This document shows positions 16,713 to 23,610 of a stretch of DNA of 39,986 nucleotides, in pieces. The DNA comes from JAAYHC01 sp964483175 (lineage in GTDB: Bacteria > Bacillota > UBA5301). Made by a program: the position numbers and the translations under genes. How positions within the stretch are numbered: position 1 is the first letter of the stretch; every line of letters starts with the position of its first letter. The notes below the pieces were generated by a model. The model was given only the letters and a program-made list of their open reading frames with translations, was not told the DNA's origin and searched no databases. The stretch lies in NCBI GenBank assembly GCA_964483175.1, contig CAZAAT010000013.1, positions 1-39,986 on the forward strand, given 5' to 3'.

Positions 16713-17150
16713 TTGCTAATTAGAATAGTAATCAGCTTGGTTCTGGTTACAGTGACCGAGCTGTGTTTGCTTGTTGGATATGTAATGCGTTTCGGCCTAT
16801 TATCCCTGCTGATTTGGAGCACCAGCACCGGATTATTGGGTATGTTTCTAACGAAACGATGGGGATCTGATCCGTGGGTGCTCTTTAAGAAAGCACTCTG
16901 GCAGGGCAATCTTCCCGATGCAGAGACGTTAAACAATTTATTAATCTTATTGGCCGGGGTAATCCTGATTCTTCCGGGAATTGCCACGGATATTCTTGGT
17001 CTCGTCTTGTTGATGCCTGGCATTCGTAAGATCATCCTGGTTATTGCACCGGGTCAGATCGCTAAGATGATGGAAGAAGGAGTAATCCGCCTATTAGAGT
17101 GGCGGTCAGAAGAGGAGAGTAGTGATGAGCGTAGAGACGCAATATCGTGA
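16713..17150 (+). CDS. fxsA: FxsA family membrane protein
   Basis: The 145-residue protein has two closely spaced N-terminal membrane segments (about residues 3-45), the short polar patch with GSDPWVLFKKAL, and a hairpin-like hydrophobic region (LLILLAGVILILPGIATDILGLVLLMPGIR). That is the FxsA core, after which a charged tail follows. FxsA in E. coli, when overexpressed, relieves F exclusion of phage T7, and its normal role is unsettled. FxsA genes beside pyk are common in Bacillota. It starts with TTG, with AGGGAG about 10 nt upstream. Its last 26 bp overlap the aminotransferase gene, so the two are probably co-translated. Confidence 0.88.
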   Translation: MLIRIVISLVLVTVTELCLLVGYVMRFGLLSLLIWSTSTGLLGMFLTKRWGSDPWVLFKKALWQGNLPDAETLNNLLILLAGVILILPGIATDILGLVLLMPGIRKIILVIAPGQIAKMMEEGVIRLLEWRSEEESSDERRDAIS

Positions 17151-18468
17151 GCACTTTGCTAAATCTGCTGAGCTTTATGCGCAGGCAGTCGAGGTTTTTC
17201 CTAGCGGGGTGACCCATGACGCCCGCTATATGCAACCGTTTCCGATCTATGTAGAGCGGGCCGAAGGTGCGAGAAAATGGTCGGTAGAGGGGCGAGAGCT
17301 GATTGACTACTGGACCGGCCATGGCTCACTAATGCTGGGCCATTCGCACCCCGAATTGGTCCGAGCAGTCTCCGAGCAGGTGCAGAAGGGGACCCACTAC
17401 GGCGCCAACCACGAGTTGGAGCTGGCCTGGGGACAGCTGGTTAAGGAACTCGTTCCCGGTGCCGAGCGGGTTCGTTTCACCGGATCCGGTACTGAGGCAA
17501 CCCTCATGGCGATGCGCCTTGCTCGCGCCTATACGGAACGGAAAATCATTGTCAAGTTTGCTTCGCATTTTCACGGCTGGCATGATGCGATGACGGCTGG
17601 AGTGTATCCGCCGTACGATGTACCTACCTCTGTCGGGGTGCCGCCTGGTGCGCTGGAAGATGTGCGTGTGGTGCCGCCAAATGACATTGCTTATCTACAG
17701 CGCCTTTTTGCTGATGAAGGAGACGAGATTGCCGGTGTAATCTTAGAACCGACCGGTGGGGCCTGGGGGACTACCCCGTTTGTGCCCGGTTTTCTTGAAA
17801 TCTTACGTGACCTTTGTTCAGAAGCAGGTGCCCTGCTAATCTTCGATGAGGTGATAACCGGGTTTCGCTTGGCACCCGGTGGCGCTCAGGAGTTCTTTAA
17901 CCTAAGAGCCGACTTATGTACCTTTGCTAAGGTCTTGGCCGGCGGGTTAACCGGCGGCGCGGTAACCGGACCGGCGGAGATCATGGATATCTTGGCTTTT
18001 ACCTCAGATAGCAAGCGTAATCGGTTCGGTAAGTTTTCGCATCCCGGAACCTACAACGCCAATCCGTTGTCCGCAGCTGCCGGGATCGCAATGCTGACCG
18101 AGATCAAGACCGGGGAGCCGAGCAGGTTGGCAAATGCCAATTGTGCCTACTTGATTGACGGATTTAACCAGGCGTTTAAAGAAACAGGGATAACTGGGTT
18201 TGCCTATGGAGAAGGCTCGATGTTTCACTTCGCTTTTGGGCTGACCGGGTATGCGGAGAAAAAAGATTTCGCCAATTGGGAACCATTGATGCAGATTCCG
18301 GGGCAGATTGCCGGTCCATTTCGTCAAGCCATGTTGCTCAACGGCGTTGATATGACTGGACAAGGTGGCTGGTTAAGTGCTGTTCATACCAAAACAGATT
18401 TGGACATCACACTTGAGGCCTTTACAAAAGCGCTTGCTCTGCTAAAGGCGGAAGGGGTATTAGCTTAG
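17125..18468 (+). CDS. Class III PLP-dependent aminotransferase, glutamate-1-semialdehyde aminomutase-like
   Basis: The 447-residue protein has the fold-type I class III layout: VFPSGVTHDAR near residue 20, VEGRELIDYWTGHGSLMLGH, the phosphate-binding FTGSGTEATLMAMRLARA, HFHGWHD, the PLP aspartate in IFDEVITGFR, and the Schiff-base lysine K269 in FAKVLAGGLTGGA. It resembles HemL, but no other tetrapyrrole gene is near, and the usual GKIIGGGLPVGA is altered. It is therefore safer to call it an aminotransferase or aminomutase of unknown substrate. The ATG at 17125 is 5-6 nt from GAGGAGAG; a GTG at 17122 is too near. It overlaps fxsA and is 18 bp from an Fe-S aldo/keto reductase, suggesting that the aldehyde or ketone of one is handled by the other. 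Confidence 0.85.
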   Translation: MSVETQYREHFAKSAELYAQAVEVFPSGVTHDARYMQPFPIYVERAEGARKWSVEGRELIDYWTGHGSLMLGHSHPELVRAVSEQVQKGTHYGANHELELAWGQLVKELVPGAERVRFTGSGTEATLMAMRLARAYTERKIIVKFASHFHGWHDAMTAGVYPPYDVPTSVGVPPGALEDVRVVPPNDIAYLQRLFADEGDEIAGVILEPTGGAWGTTPFVPGFLEILRDLCSEAGALLIFDEVITGFRLAPGGAQEFFNLRADLCTFAKVLAGGLTGGAVTGPAEIMDILAFTSDSKRNRFGKFSHPGTYNANPLSAAAGIAMLTEIKTGEPSRLANANCAYLIDGFNQAFKETGITGFAYGEGSMFHFAFGLTGYAEKKDFANWEPLMQIPGQIAGPFRQAMLLNGVDMTGQGGWLSAVHTKTDLDITLEAFTKALALLKAEGVLA

Positions 18469-18486
18469 GCACGGGAGGTGCTCAGA

Positions 18487-19500
18487 TTGCAGAAACGTCG
18501 ACTTGGTAAGACCGAACTCGAAGTTACCGCTGTTGGTTTTGGCGGCATTCCGATTCAGCGCTTGACCGAAGAAGAAGCGGTCAAAGTAGTGCGGGAAGCC
18601 GTGGAGCAGGGGATTAATTTTATTGATACGGCGCGTGGGTACACCACTAGCGAGGAGCGGATCGGCCTAGCTCTTTCAGGCGGACTGCGTGATAAAGTAT
18701 ACTTGGCCAGCAAAACGATGGCCCGTGATGCAGCTGGTTTTCTGCGCGATATCGAAACCAGCCTGCGTAATATGCGTACGGATTATTTGGACCTGTACCA
18801 ATTTCACAACATTCGCAGCCTAGAGGCTTGGCAGAAGATCACCGGCCCCGGTGGTGCGATGGAGGCTGCCCTCCAGGCCAAGCAGGAGGGGCTGATCCGG
18901 CATATCGGGGTAACCGGCCATGTCTGTGAGGTCTTGGCGGAAATCATCGACAATGAGCACCTGGAAACCATACAGGTACCATTTAATCCTGTGGAGGTCA
19001 AACCACTGGAGCAGCTCTTTCCACGGGCGCTCGAACTAGACCTAGGTATCATCGTAATGAAGCCCTTGGCCGGCGGGGCGATTGATCGCGCGGACTTGGC
19101 CTTGCGGTGGATTTTGCAACACCAGGTTTCCGTGGCTATTCCCGGGTCGGGTTCGCTGACGGAGTTACAGCAGAACTTGGCGGTTGGCGCTGACGTCCGA
19201 CCGCTTACCCCTGAAGAAGCTGCTGAATTAGCTGAGATCACCGGGAAGCTGGATGATGACTTTTGTCGGCGCTGTGAATATTGCCTTCCTTGTCCGAGCC
19301 AGATTGATATTCCGACGATGTTTCTTTTTGAGGGCTATGTGACCAGGTATGACCTTAAGGAGTGGGCGGTAGGTAGATATAACGCTCTGGATGTGAAGGC
19401 GGATGCGTGCGAAGAATGCGGGATTTGCGAAGGACGCTGCCCCTACGGCCTGCCGATCAGGGAAAAGCTGAAGAAAGTACGAACTTTATTTGAAGGCTAG
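18487..19500 (+). CDS. Aldo/keto reductase with C-terminal ferredoxin-like Fe-S domain
   Basis: The 337-residue protein combines an AKR TIM barrel with a Cys-rich tail. The catalytic tetrad is visible as D47, Y52 (INFIDTARGY), K76 (YLASK) and H107 (LYQFH). NADPH-binding residues lie near AIPGSGSLTELQQN. The tail has CRRCEYCLPC (about 259-268) and a second cluster, CEECGICEGRCPYG (about 311-324). Together these look like two 4Fe-4S sites, as in the common AKR-ferredoxin proteins of anaerobes. It probably reduces or oxidises a carbonyl using NAD(P)H with electron exchange through the clusters; the substrate is unknown. It starts with TTG at 18487, 8 nt after GGGAGG. The stop codon lies in the left arm of the terminator. 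Confidence 0.88.
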   Translation: MQKRRLGKTELEVTAVGFGGIPIQRLTEEEAVKVVREAVEQGINFIDTARGYTTSEERIGLALSGGLRDKVYLASKTMARDAAGFLRDIETSLRNMRTDYLDLYQFHNIRSLEAWQKITGPGGAMEAALQAKQEGLIRHIGVTGHVCEVLAEIIDNEHLETIQVPFNPVEVKPLEQLFPRALELDLGIIVMKPLAGGAIDRADLALRWILQHQVSVAIPGSGSLTELQQNLAVGADVRPLTPEEAAELAEITGKLDDDFCRRCEYCLPCPSQIDIPTMFLFEGYVTRYDLKEWAVGRYNALDVKADACEECGICEGRCPYGLPIREKLKKVRTLFEG

Positions 19501-19520
19501 GACACTAGCCTTTATTTTTT
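19494..19520. terminator. Terminator overlapping two convergent stop codons
   Basis: The 7-bp stem AGGCTAG (19494-19500) / CTAGCCT (19505-19511) with loop GACA is followed by a T-rich run. The left arm contains the stop codon of the aldo/keto reductase, and the right arm contains the stop of the 36-codon minus-strand gene. Confidence 0.85.
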
Positions 19521-19615
19521 GGCCGGGTAAACAGGCGATACAGATAATAACCGACAACCGCAAAGATCGCCAGATAGAACAGGGTGCGGTAATAGGCATC
19601 ACTTTCAAAGAACAC
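19505..19615 (-). CDS. 36-residue single-span membrane protein
   Basis: Reading the minus strand from GTG at 19615 gives an uninterrupted 36-codon frame ending in TAG at 19505. The product has a polar start (FFESDAYYR), a hydrophobic span (TLFYLAIFAVVGYYLY) and a basic end (RLFTRPKNKG). That is the topology of a small membrane protein with its C-terminus inside by the positive-inside rule. A strong GGAGG site (19629-19623 region) lies about 9 nt before the start. I recognise no family. Its stop sits in the hairpin shared with the convergent reductase gene. The ribosome binding site and the sensible topology argue that it is real; it is short enough that automatic gene calling would probably miss it. 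Confidence 0.6.
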   Translation of the reverse strand: MFFESDAYYRTLFYLAIFAVVGYYLYRLFTRPKNKG

Positions 19616-19944
19616 AAGTAGTCACCTCCGAATGATTAAGATTCCCATGGTGCCGCTTGAAGATAGTGGTAATTGATGGGAGCTTGAAGGCGCTTTTCAT
19701 TCTTGGCCTGCTGCCAAGTCCATCCGATTTTCTCCACGCTGCAAGATGCTTTGTCTAATCCGAAATAATGCCTGTTTTCGCCCAAACGATGGATATTTTC
19801 GTTATGTCTAGGAATTCTATAAAGGTTTTTTCGGATTAGCATTGAACCTGCAAATAATGGTGATAAACTATTTCGTTTTAAGTAATCAAACCTTTGGCTA
19901 ATGTTTCCGGGAGTATCCCACATTAAAATGATCGCGAGGTCTTT
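19616..19944. promoter_or_regulatory. Intergenic leader of the diguanylate cyclase gene
   Basis: This AT-rich stretch has an 11-bp perfect inverted repeat, CTAATCCGAAA (19755-19765) with TTTCGGATTAG (19829-19839). A possible plus-strand promoter follows, TTGAAC (19842-19847), 16 bp, TAAACT (19864-19869). GAGG lies before the ATG at 19945. A 95-codon minus-strand frame at 19636-19923 has no ribosome binding site and no family resemblance; I do not call it as a gene. Confidence 0.4.
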
Positions 19945-21549
19945 ATGGATTTAGCGACTGTGATGTTAATGTTGGCCGTTGGGTCCTTCATATTTGCCCT
20001 GCTGTTGGTAATCCTCAAGTTTTCCGGAACTACTCGGCGCGAAGTGCCCTTCTGGATTCAGGCCAAGTTCTGCCAGGCAGCTGGATCCTTACTGCTATTC
20101 ACCAGAGTCGGCATTTTTGACGGAGTAACTCTCCTGGCCAATGTTGTTCTCTTGTTGGGCTGTGCCTACGAAGCTTGGGCTGTCAGAACCCTCTCCGGTC
20201 GTTTGGTCAAGCGATGGGTGCATCTCTTGGTATCCGTTGTGGTTGTAGCTATCTCTGTGTCAACCGTGTTTATGGCTCCGCCGTTTGGGCGAGGAATACT
20301 GTTTGTCTTCCAAACGCTCTTTTACTTCTTGCCAGGTGTGTTCTTATTGCATAAACAACCTGACAGGTCTTTGCTGCAAACACTCTTGGGTGTCAGTTAT
20401 AGTTTAGCTGGCCTTGTCTTTCTGATTGCAGCTATAGTGAGTTTGGCTTTTCCGGAGCATGTGTTTGGTCCAGGTATTGACCGTCGTGTCCACGCCGTGA
20501 TACCGCTTACGAGTTTTTGCATCTTTTTAATCAGTAGCTATATTCTCCTGATGCTTGCCAAACAGCGAAGCGATCAACAAGTGGTGCAAATCCAAAAAAG
20601 CTTGGAGAAAAGTGAAATCCAGTTTCAACGAATGGTCGAGACAGCCCTGGAAGGCATTCTGATCTTTGATGCAGATTATCGCATTGTCTTTGCCAATAAG
20701 CAGATGGCTTCGGTTCTTGGCTATACGCTTGATGAGCTAGTTGGTAGGCCCTATAGTTCTTTCTTTCCTCAGAATCAGCTGGAAATTAGGAAGTATCAGG
20801 AGTATTTGCGCAAATGTGGTAAAGATGCCGTTTATGAGTGCTGTTTGCTGGGGAAAAGCGGAGAAGAGCGCTGGTTTAAGGTCTCCGCTAAAGCGATTAT
20901 GGATGAGGCTGGCCGATTTGACGGAGCATTTGCGATGTTAACTGATATAACTGATAGAAAGGTTATGGAACTAGCGCTCGCGGATTCCAATCGCCGGTTG
21001 ACTGAGCTGAGCAACACGGATAGCTTAACTGGCATAGCTAACAGACGGTGTTTTGATGCTGCGCTCGCTCGCGAGTATGCCCGACTTAGCCGCACAAAAT
21101 CTAAACTCTCGATCATTTTGATCGATGTCGATGATTTTAAAGCCTATAATGATCGGTATGGCCATGTGATGGGGGATGAGTGTTTACGTCAGATCGGTAG
21201 GGTATTGACAGCATGCATCAGAGAATCTGTTGACTTGGCCGCCCGTTACGGGGGAGAAGAGTTTGCTTGCATATTACCGGATACGGATCTCCAGATGGCT
21301 GTTCAGGTTGGCGAACGGATTCAACAGCGCATTCGGGATCTGAAAATCGAACACGAAAATTCTCCGGTCTCTGAGTTTATTACTGCTAGTTTTGGAGTCA
21401 CTACGGTGCAGTATTCACCAGAGCGCTCCTTGGAGGAAATAATAGATATTGCTGATAAGTTGCTATACCAAGCGAAGGCTTCCGGTCGGAACCGCATCGT
21501 ATTTGCTGAATTGAATGGAGAAGAGTCAAAAAAACAAATCCCCAGCTGA
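19945..21549 (+). CDS. Membrane-bound PAS-GGDEF diguanylate cyclase
   Basis: The 534-residue protein has about seven membrane spans in residues 1-210, a short coiled linker, a PAS domain (about 225-345; GILIFDADYRIVFANKQMASVLGYT, ending MLTDITDRK) and a GGDEF domain (about 355-525). The active loop reads YGGEEF (435-440) and the metal-binding IDVDDFKAYND segment is intact, so it should make cyclic di-GMP from two GTP. The inhibitory RxxD site normally five residues before GGDEF is not in register: the sequence is RESVD, with Glu where Arg belongs, so product inhibition may be lost. The N-terminal membrane region is presumably a sensor of unknown ligand. The stop codon is in the loop of the downstream terminator. 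Confidence 0.9.
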   Translation: MDLATVMLMLAVGSFIFALLLVILKFSGTTRREVPFWIQAKFCQAAGSLLLFTRVGIFDGVTLLANVVLLLGCAYEAWAVRTLSGRLVKRWVHLLVSVVVVAISVSTVFMAPPFGRGILFVFQTLFYFLPGVFLLHKQPDRSLLQTLLGVSYSLAGLVFLIAAIVSLAFPEHVFGPGIDRRVHAVIPLTSFCIFLISSYILLMLAKQRSDQQVVQIQKSLEKSEIQFQRMVETALEGILIFDADYRIVFANKQMASVLGYTLDELVGRPYSSFFPQNQLEIRKYQEYLRKCGKDAVYECCLLGKSGEERWFKVSAKAIMDEAGRFDGAFAMLTDITDRKVMELALADSNRRLTELSNTDSLTGIANRRCFDAALAREYARLSRTKSKLSIILIDVDDFKAYNDRYGHVMGDECLRQIGRVLTACIRESVDLAARYGGEEFACILPDTDLQMAVQVGERIQQRIRDLKIEHENSPVSEFITASFGVTTVQYSPERSLEEIIDIADKLLYQAKASGRNRIVFAELNGEESKKQIPS

Positions 21550-21566
21550 GCTGGGGTTACTTTTTA
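21540..21566 (+). terminator. Rho-independent terminator of the diguanylate cyclase gene
   Basis: The 7-bp GC-rich stem CCCCAGC (21540-21546) / GCTGGGG (21550-21556) has the stop codon TGA as its loop, then TTACTTTTT. It also stands at the 3' end of the minus-strand tRNA gene. Confidence 0.9.
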
Positions 21567-21568
21567 GA

Positions 21569-21657
21569 TGGTGCCGAAGGTGGGGGTCGAACCCACACGA
21601 GGTTTGAGCCTCACTGGATTTTGAGTCCAGCGCGTCTGCCAATTCCGCCACTTCGGC
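21569..21657 (-). tRNA. tRNA-Leu (CAA)
   Basis: Read on the minus strand, the acceptor arm is GCCGAAG pairing with CTTCGGC, followed by A and an encoded CCA end (21571-21569). The anticodon stem CTGGA/TCCAG encloses the loop CTCAAAA, giving anticodon CAA (21623-21621), which reads UUG leucine codons. A long variable arm (GAGG...CCTC) and the T arm GTGGG-TTCGACC-CCCAC confirm a class II leucine tRNA. It stands alone, opposite in direction to its neighbours. Confidence 0.97.
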
Positions 21658-21723
21658 ACGTTTTTGATCCGGGTTAATTCAATTGCAGATATAAATATAT
21701 CACATTATAAGCTACTCTGACAA

Positions 21724-21776
21724 GGACATTTTTTGTCCGAGCCAAGTATTATCCAGACTGTCGGATACTGTATAAT
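21724..21776 (+). promoter_or_regulatory. Promoter and possible autoregulatory operator of the PadR gene
   Basis: A TATAAT box lies at 21771-21776. Just upstream is the dyad TATCC-N8-GGATA (21750-21767), in the size range of PadR operators, and further up the perfect repeat GGACA-N5-TGTCC (21724-21738). The -35 box is poor, as is common for regulated promoters. Autoregulation is inferred from position only. Confidence 0.45.
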
Positions 21777-21850
21777 TTAAAAGCGCAGAAGGATTCTCAG
21801 CCACTTACGCATAATCAAATTACAACGGTGCTGAAAGGAATGTTATCATT

Positions 21851-22408
21851 TTGGTTAAGAAATTGCTTAATTGGAAGGAGTTGTATATCCTTGCTTTAGC
21901 CTGGCGGGGACCAATCCATGGTTATGAGGTTAAACGCATCATGGCCATACCGCCGCTGGCTTCCTGGATGCAAATCACGCATTCGGAGATCTACCATGCC
22001 TTGGATCGGTTAGAGCGACGGGGACTAATTGTCAGATGTACTCCGCAGGGGAGAAATGCTACTCCTTTTGTTATTTCCGATTTAGGGTTGCAGACTCTGA
22101 TCGAACATGCCGTATATTGGCTTGGTTCGGGAGATTTAAGCTATCTTGCCGAGTTCAATGTTGCCTTGAAGTTAGTTGAACTGCTCAACCCGCAGCAGAT
22201 CTGTTCGGCCTTAGAAAAGCGCAAGCAAGAGCTGATGGTTCAACTGAAATGGATAGATAAGGTATTACAGAACGATCCCCCCTACTCGATTGAACATCTC
22301 TGCTATGGCTTAGATGGTGAGCGGGCTTTTCGTTGGGGCATAGCCTCGCAAATCAAATTAACAGATCATCTTCTGGAGCAGTTTGGCTGCAAGGTTAGCA
22401 ATAACTGA
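21851..22408 (+). CDS. PadR family transcriptional regulator
   Basis: The 185-residue protein starts with the PadR winged helix (about residues 8-85): LYILALAWRGPIHGYEVKRIM, the recognition-helix region HSEIYHALDRLERRGLIV, and the wing (RNATPFVISDLGLQTL). The C-terminal part, about 100-180, is helical with ALEKRKQELMVQLKWIDKVL. This matches the dimerising Vir_AS-type half of longer PadR proteins, which senses small molecules such as phenolics or drugs. It starts with TTG at 21851; the nearest purine-rich site (AAAGGA) is about 11 nt upstream, so the start is moderately sure. The exported protein 85 bp downstream is a possible target, but that gene has its own -10-like box. Confidence 0.87.
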   Translation: MVKKLLNWKELYILALAWRGPIHGYEVKRIMAIPPLASWMQITHSEIYHALDRLERRGLIVRCTPQGRNATPFVISDLGLQTLIEHAVYWLGSGDLSYLAEFNVALKLVELLNPQQICSALEKRKQELMVQLKWIDKVLQNDPPYSIEHLCYGLDGERAFRWGIASQIKLTDHLLEQFGCKVSNN

Positions 22409-22493
22409 ATCCATGGGTCGAATAGGCAGAGTAACCTGTAATTAACCAACCTTCAACATCCATCCGCATGATACAATGGTCTAGGGTGATCAA

Positions 22494-23087
22494 ATGCGTA
22501 GACCGATGACAGTAGTTGTTTCGATTTTGTTCGTGATTATGACTGTATTAGCGGTGGGTCAGTTGCGCGGAGGGATGTTTCTGGCAGATGCTGCTCGGCC
22601 GGAGACCGATAAGGCCGTGGTATCCATTGAGGGAGAAGAGACCCAGCTCAACTTAAAACTCTTTGTAGCGCCAGAGGCCTGGAGCACCCGATTAAGCACC
22701 TATTTTCCCGAAGATTTTGTAGTTGAAACCAGTCGGACTTTAGAGGGCTTTGCGGTTAAGTTTATCGCTAACTTTGGCGGATTCTATAATCCGGATGCAT
22801 TTTTAGAAGTCTTTCTGTTTGCACCCGGCGTCAAGCAACCAGAGATTGACGCTGTAGTTGCCAACCTGGTGGAAACCTATAAACTAGCCCCGAATCAAGG
22901 CGATCGCTTCGAATGGTCAACCGAAGAATACAATATCACTGTCGCTAGTCCGGCCATTAGCAACTTAGCGGTTGGTGTCTGGAACGGTCAGCCGCTGTAT
23001 GTGCTGACCCACTATCCGGTAGAGTATGCAGACGGCTTTGGGCCGCGAGCAGCGGTCATTCTTGAACGCTTAGAATGGGGCAGCTAG
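22494..23087 (+). CDS. Exported or membrane-anchored protein of unknown function
   Basis: The 197-residue protein has an N-terminal hydrophobic segment (about residues 5-23) after two arginines, and so is exported or anchored. The rest is a mixed alpha/beta globular domain with many acidic residues and no cysteine. I recognise no family. Segments such as FVVETSRTLEGFAVKFIANF and NITVASPAISNLAVGVWNGQ suggest beta strands of a single compact domain. AGGGTGATC precedes the ATG. A TACAAT box at 22472-22477 could be its promoter. It follows the PadR gene and ends at a terminator, so the two may form a small unit. Function unknown. Confidence 0.72.
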   Translation: MRRPMTVVVSILFVIMTVLAVGQLRGGMFLADAARPETDKAVVSIEGEETQLNLKLFVAPEAWSTRLSTYFPEDFVVETSRTLEGFAVKFIANFGGFYNPDAFLEVFLFAPGVKQPEIDAVVANLVETYKLAPNQGDRFEWSTEEYNITVASPAISNLAVGVWNGQPLYVLTHYPVEYADGFGPRAAVILERLEWGS

Positions 23088-23107
23088 CTGACAATAGCTA
23101 AGAAGCT

Positions 23108-23145
23108 AGGACGGCACTCTGATGGTAGAGCAGCCGTCCTTTTTG
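23108..23145 (+). terminator. Rho-independent terminator
   Basis: The 8-bp stem AGGACGGC (23108-23115) / GCCGTCCT (23133-23140) encloses a second small stem (CTCT/AGAG) and is followed by a T run. It lies between convergent genes, but only the plus side has the T run. Confidence 0.9.
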
Positions 23146-23154
23146 CTGTACACG

Positions 23155-23610
23155 TTAGCCGACGAAAATGCTCCCTACTGGCAACGGTACCAATAACGCA
23201 TGGCGGAAGACGAGATCAAAAAGTAGGGTGATGGTGCAACTGACTACCAAGGCATAGACCCACGTTCGCACTGACCGTCTTTTTGGTGGAGAGGCTAGGA
23301 GCAGGCATAAAGTGAAGAACATGGCGATGCTTGAGATAATAAAACCGATGATCGGCAGCAAAGCCGTATAACCGGCGAGAATCAGCACTGTCAGGACAAC
23401 CGATCTGATCTTGGCCCCTTCGGTCCAAAACTGAAGCGCCTTTGGGCTCACTAGACCTTTAATGAGGAGCGTTCCTCCTAAAACTGCGAGAATGATTAGC
23501 ACCCAAGAGACAAAGATCTTGCTATAATAGGTGAACCCTTGGGACTGGTAATACCCTATATAGGATAGGGCCAGGATTGCCAGTCCGGAGAGCGAATCGC
23601 TATTAACCAT
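23155..23610 (-). CDS. tctB: Tripartite tricarboxylate transporter, small membrane subunit (TctB)
   Basis: The 151-residue protein has four predicted membrane segments (about residues 8-22, 33-50, 70-105 and 120-145) in the usual TctB arrangement. Small TctB proteins are poorly conserved in sequence, so the call rests on size, topology and position after tctA. It acts with TctA and the binding protein TctC to take up carboxylates driven by an ion gradient. Its start codon overlaps the tctA stop by 8 bp. AAGGAGAG precedes the ATG at 23610. Confidence 0.85.
   Translation of the reverse strand: MVNSDSLSGLAILALSYIGYYQSQGFTYYSKIFVSWVLIILAVLGGTLLIKGLVSPKALQFWTEGAKIRSVVLTVLILAGYTALLPIIGFIISSIAMFFTLCLLLASPPKRRSVRTWVYALVVSCTITLLFDLVFRHALLVPLPVGSIFVG

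Noticed and set aside
17107..17134. Run of CAG/GAG/UAG triplets at 5-nt period over the aminotransferase start, resembling a TRAP site
   Set aside because: Only five of six positions fit NAG, and real sites need about nine to eleven repeats. The run is also just the purine-rich ribosome binding site. No trp gene is involved.
19636..19923. 95-codon minus-strand frame upstream of the 36-codon gene
   Set aside because: No Shine-Dalgarno site before its ATG, no family resemblance, and it covers the likely promoter and leader of the diguanylate cyclase gene.
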